NCBI GenBank assembly: GCA_944386845.1
Contig: CALXCP010000012.1
Span: 1-34,105 of the forward strand
DNA: 34,105 bases
Direction of reading: 5' to 3'
Source of the DNA: an uncultured Oscillospiraceae bacterium
GTDB taxonomy: Bacteria; Bacillota; Clostridia; Oscillospirales; Oscillospiraceae
This document shows positions 31,810 to 34,105 of the stretch, one piece after another. Position 1 is the stretch's first letter; each line of letters opens with the position of its first letter. Below the pieces are notes generated by a model. That model had not been told where the DNA came from, made no database searches, and worked only from the letters and a program-made list of their open reading frames with translations. Both the position numbers and the translations under genes were made by a program.

Positions 31810-31838
31810 ATTGTACACACATTCGGCGGGTTTTGCAA
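31810..31838 (-). promoter_or_regulatory. Promoter of the small-gene/dehydrogenase operon
   Basis: TTGCAA (31833-31838), 17 bases, TACAAT (31810-31815) on the minus strand. It lies directly behind the stop of the ABC ATPase gene. Confidence 0.75.
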
Positions 31839-31843
31839 GGGGG

Positions 31844-32641
31844 TCACCCCTCCTCGCCGGAGAGAAGGATGCGGTCGTCGTCCAGGGCCCGGCCCGCCCC
31901 CCGGTGGAAGCGCTCCAGCAGGTCGGCCACCGTCATGCCGGCGCGCTCCTCCCCGCTGACGTCCAGCACGATGCGGCCCGAGTCCATCATCAGAGTGCGG
32001 TTGCCCATGGCCAGGGCATCCTGCATGTTGTGGGTGACCATCAGGGTGGTGATGTGGTTCTCCTCCACCACCCTCCGGGTGATGTCCAGCACCTTCTCCG
32101 CCGTGGCCGGGTCCAGGGCCGCCGTGTGCTCGTCCAGCATCAGCAGCCAGGGCGGGTCCATGGTGGCCATGAGAAGGGTCAGCGCCTGCCGCTGCCCGCC
32201 GGAGAGCAGGCCCACCGGCTGCTTCATCCGGTCCTCCAGCCCCATGTCCAGCTGGGAGAGCTGGTCCCGGAAGCGGTCCCGGTCGGCCTTGGTCATGTGG
32301 GAGAACCAGCCGCCGCTGCCCGCGGCCAGGGCCAGATTCTCCTCGATGGTCATGCCCGGGGCGCTGCCCCGCATGGGGTCCTGGAACAGCCGGCCGATGT
32401 GCCTGGCCCGCTTGTACTCGGGCATGAAGGTGACGTCCTTCCCGTCCACCACGATGGAGCCGCTGTCCACATAGAAGCTGCCCGAGATGGCGTTGAACAG
32501 GGTGCTCTTGCCCGCCCCGTTGGAACCGATGATGGTGACGAAGTCCCCGGGGGCCAGGTGGAGGGACAGGTCGGTGAGGGCCCTCTTCTCATTGACGGTG
32601 CCCGGGTTGAAGGTCTTGGAGATGTGGGAGATGGTCAGCAT
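31844..32641 (-). CDS. ABC transporter ATPase (TrpXYZ-type uptake system)
   Basis: Powers a binding-protein-dependent importer. The 265 residues contain Walker A IIGSNGAGKST, Q-loop LFQDPMRG, signature LLSGGQRQAL, Walker B LLMLDEHTA and the switch His in LMVTHNM. The start ATG overlaps the stop of the permease gene by seven bases. It is last in the order binding protein, permease, ATPase, the usual TrpXYZ/ABC-2-like layout of Gram-positive tryptophan or tyrosine importers. The substrate assignment rests on that resemblance only. Confidence 0.9.
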   Translation of the reverse strand: MLTISHISKTFNPGTVNEKRALTDLSLHLAPGDFVTIIGSNGAGKSTLFNAISGSFYVDSGSIVVDGKDVTFMPEYKRARHIGRLFQDPMRGSAPGMTIEENLALAAGSGGWFSHMTKADRDRFRDQLSQLDMGLEDRMKQPVGLLSGGQRQALTLLMATMDPPWLLMLDEHTAALDPATAEKVLDITRRVVEENHITTLMVTHNMQDALAMGNRTLMMDSGRIVLDVSGEERAGMTVADLLERFHRGAGRALDDDRILLSGEEG

Positions 32642-33570
32642 TTCCCCTCGCCCCCTTTCGCCGCGGCGGAGCGGTAGGTCAGCCGGCGGCGGATCTCGGG
32701 CCAGCGGCTCTTCAGATAGGGCCCCGCAATGGCCAGCACCACGATGACCGAGGAGACCAGCTTGAGCATGAAGGCGGGCATGTCAAAGCGCAGGGCGATG
32801 GTGTACACCAGCCGGAAGATGAAAGCGCCCAGCACCACTCCGCAGGCCCGGGAGAGGATGCCCCCCCGGCCGAGGATGGTCCCCCCGATGAGCAGGGAGG
32901 CCAGGGCGATGGTCACCATGCCGGTGCCGATGTTCACGTCGGCGGAGCGCTGGGACTGGGCCAGCAGGCAGCCGGACAGGCCGGTGAAGGCGTTGGCCAC
33001 GCACAGGCCCACGATGGTGGTGAAGGCCGGGTTGATGGAGGAGGAGCGCACCATGTCCGGGTTGTTGCCGGTGGCCCGGATGGCCAGGCCCAGCCGGGTG
33101 TTCAGGAACAGGGTGAGGAAGGCCACCACCAGCACCACGGCGATGACGGCCACCACCAGCTTGTACTGGCCGGCCAGCGGGGTGCCCTCCAGCAGGTCCT
33201 GCATGAGGGTGAAGACGGTGGTGGTCTTGTTCATGTTCAGCAGGGACGAGCCGCTCATCACCGCGATGTTGATGGAGTAGAGCCCGGTGTTGACGATGAT
33301 GCCGGCCAGCAGGCTGTCCACCCCCATCTTGGTCTGGAGCAGGGCGGTGATGAAGCCGGAGCACACCCCCGCCCCCATGGCGGCGAAGATGGCCAGGAAG
33401 GGGTGGCCCGAGATGGCCACCACCGCCCCCACCGCCGCCCCGAGGGTGAAGCACCCGTCGGTGGACAGGTCACACACGTTGAGCATGGTGTAGCTTAAAA
33501 ACAGCGCCAGGACAGTGAGCGAACAGATGAGCCCCAGCTCCAGGGCGGTCTGGATCAGCGCCAGGTCCAT
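32635..33570 (-). CDS. ABC transporter permease (TrpXYZ-type uptake system)
   Basis: An integral membrane permease of 311 residues with about eight hydrophobic helices, from the branched-chain-like permease superfamily (GLICSLTVLALFLSYTML, ISGHPFLAIFAAMG, YKLVVAVIAVVLVVAFLTLF, LKLVSSVIVVLAIAG). The conserved loop RATGNNPDMVRSSSINP fits the TrpY-like group. ATG 33570 is chosen because GGAGGG lies seven bases before it; a GTG 18 bases upstream is inside that site. It follows the binding protein by 117 bases and overlaps the ATPase. Confidence 0.9.
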   Translation of the reverse strand: MDLALIQTALELGLICSLTVLALFLSYTMLNVCDLSTDGCFTLGAAVGAVVAISGHPFLAIFAAMGAGVCSGFITALLQTKMGVDSLLAGIIVNTGLYSINIAVMSGSSLLNMNKTTTVFTLMQDLLEGTPLAGQYKLVVAVIAVVLVVAFLTLFLNTRLGLAIRATGNNPDMVRSSSINPAFTTIVGLCVANAFTGLSGCLLAQSQRSADVNIGTGMVTIALASLLIGGTILGRGGILSRACGVVLGAFIFRLVYTIALRFDMPAFMLKLVSSVIVVLAIAGPYLKSRWPEIRRRLTYRSAAAKGGEGKC

Positions 33571-33601
33571 GGCGATCCCTCCTTCCACTCGCGGCGGAGG
33601 A

Positions 33602-33620
33602 GCCGGAGCGTCGCTCCGGC
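33602..33620. repeat. Hairpin between binding protein and permease
   Basis: An 8-bp perfect core (33602-33609 with 33613-33620), extended imperfectly to about 33593-33630. Without a T run it is more likely an RNA-processing or stabilising hairpin that sets binding protein to permease ratio than a terminator. An inverted pair CCAATT/AATTGG lies at 33661-33682. Confidence 0.5.
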
Positions 33621-33687
33621 CCTCGCCGCCTTTCGGTCTCCCGACGGAACATCGGTTTGACCAATTCCTAATTTCTAATTGGATCCG

Positions 33688-34105
33688 TTACTGCGCCAGG
33701 TCGTCGAAGCTCTCGGCGGTGGTGATGGGCTGCACCGCGGTGCACATGGGGGCGAAGAGTTCGGCGATGGTGTCGTAGTCCAGGCCCAGGGCCTCGCAGG
33801 TCTCGGTGTTGACGGTGGCGGTGCCGTTGTCGAAGGTCATCACCGGGGTGGAGGCGGGGTCGGCCCCATTCACGAGGATGTCGGCGATCATGTTGGCGGT
33901 CTCCACCCCGAGGTTGGCGTAGTCCACGCCGTAGCCCAGGAAAGCGCCGTTGAGGGCGAAGGAGTCGGCCCCGGTGTAGTGGGGGATGCCCGCGTCGATG
34001 AAGGTCTCATAGATGGCCAGCTCGGCCATCATGATGGTGTTGTCGGTGGGGGTGAAGACGGCGTCCACCCCGTCGGACACCAGGGCCTGGGCGGCCAGCA
34101 TCACC
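33688..34105 (-). CDS. ABC transporter substrate-binding protein (partial, N-terminus outside window)
   Basis: The C-terminal 139 codons or so of a periplasm-equivalent binding protein; it continues past the right edge. The visible part has DAVFTPTDNTIMMAE, IPHYTGADSFALNGAF, GYGVDYANLGVETANMIADIL and a short closing helix. It matches ABC substrate-binding proteins of PF04392, the TrpX group. Without the N-terminus the lipobox and ligand site cannot be inspected. It is first in the transporter operon; any promoter or T-box-like leader would lie outside. Confidence 0.88.
   Translation of the reverse strand, partial: VMLAAQALVSDGVDAVFTPTDNTIMMAELAIYETFIDAGIPHYTGADSFALNGAFLGYGVDYANLGVETANMIADILVNGADPASTPVMTFDNGTATVNTETCEALGLDYDTIAELFAPMCTAVQPITTAESFDDLAQ

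Overview
The window is a GC-rich (about two thirds G+C by eye, not computed) stretch of low-GC-phylum-type chromosome. Its content points to a spore-forming member of the Clostridia, most likely Oscillospiraceae (Flavonifractor/Lawsonibacter/Pseudoflavonifractor-like). The signs are spoVAD and spoVAE, a Gram-positive AddAB recombination enzyme in place of RecBCD, a dgt-dnaG-rpoD cluster, TrpXYZ-type ABC transport genes, strong GGAGG ribosome binding sites and frequent GTG/TTG starts. The genus is an inference. No rRNA, tRNA, CRISPR array, prophage or insertion sequence was seen.

Layout. 1-1965: possible tail of an upstream gene, a terminator, then an ECF sigma factor and an overlapping membrane-anchored probable anti-sigma, behind an ECF-like promoter. 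1979-2563: a small exported protein. 2801-8177 (minus): acetyltransferase, YigZ-family protein, dgt, dnaG (TTG start) and rpoD. 8178-9209: a gene-free island of about 1 kb holding two copies of a repeat unit, several inverted and direct repeats, hairpins and two arrays of 7-bp tandem repeats. 9210-11335 (minus): hflX, flavin-reductase-like gene, rpmE. 11460-18395 (minus): addB-addA. 18541-20343 (minus): guaB and a small coiled-coil protein. 20434-22896: acyl-ACP thioesterase (minus), divergent polysaccharide deacetylase (plus), and a cysteine-rich putative zinc protein (minus) whose 3' end overlaps the deacetylase. 23025-25540: asparaginase (plus) converging on a two-domain PPK2 (minus). 25682-27065: spoVAD-spoVAE. 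27133-29088: secreted, membrane-anchored 5'-nucleotidase (minus). 29203-30278: a 66-residue orphan protein, then a two-gene unit of a DUF2089-like HTH regulator and a membrane protein, behind an AT-rich promoter with a perfect palindrome. 30336-31736 (minus): two small helical proteins and a D-2-hydroxyacid dehydrogenase. 31844-34105 (minus): a TrpXYZ-type ABC transporter whose binding-protein gene runs off the right edge.

Most of the window is housekeeping: replication priming and the main sigma factor, nucleotide balance (dgt, guaB, PPK2, 5'-nucleotidase), double-strand break repair (addAB), ribosome function (rpmE, hflX) and spore dipicolinate uptake (spoVA). The parts least explained by known families are the repeat island at 8.2-9.2 kb, the 18-cysteine protein at 22.3-22.9 kb, the palindrome-controlled HTH/membrane pair at 29.5-30.3 kb, the orphan small proteins, and the self-contained ECF sigma/anti-sigma pair. 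I did not find convincing evidence of a completely new multi-gene system.
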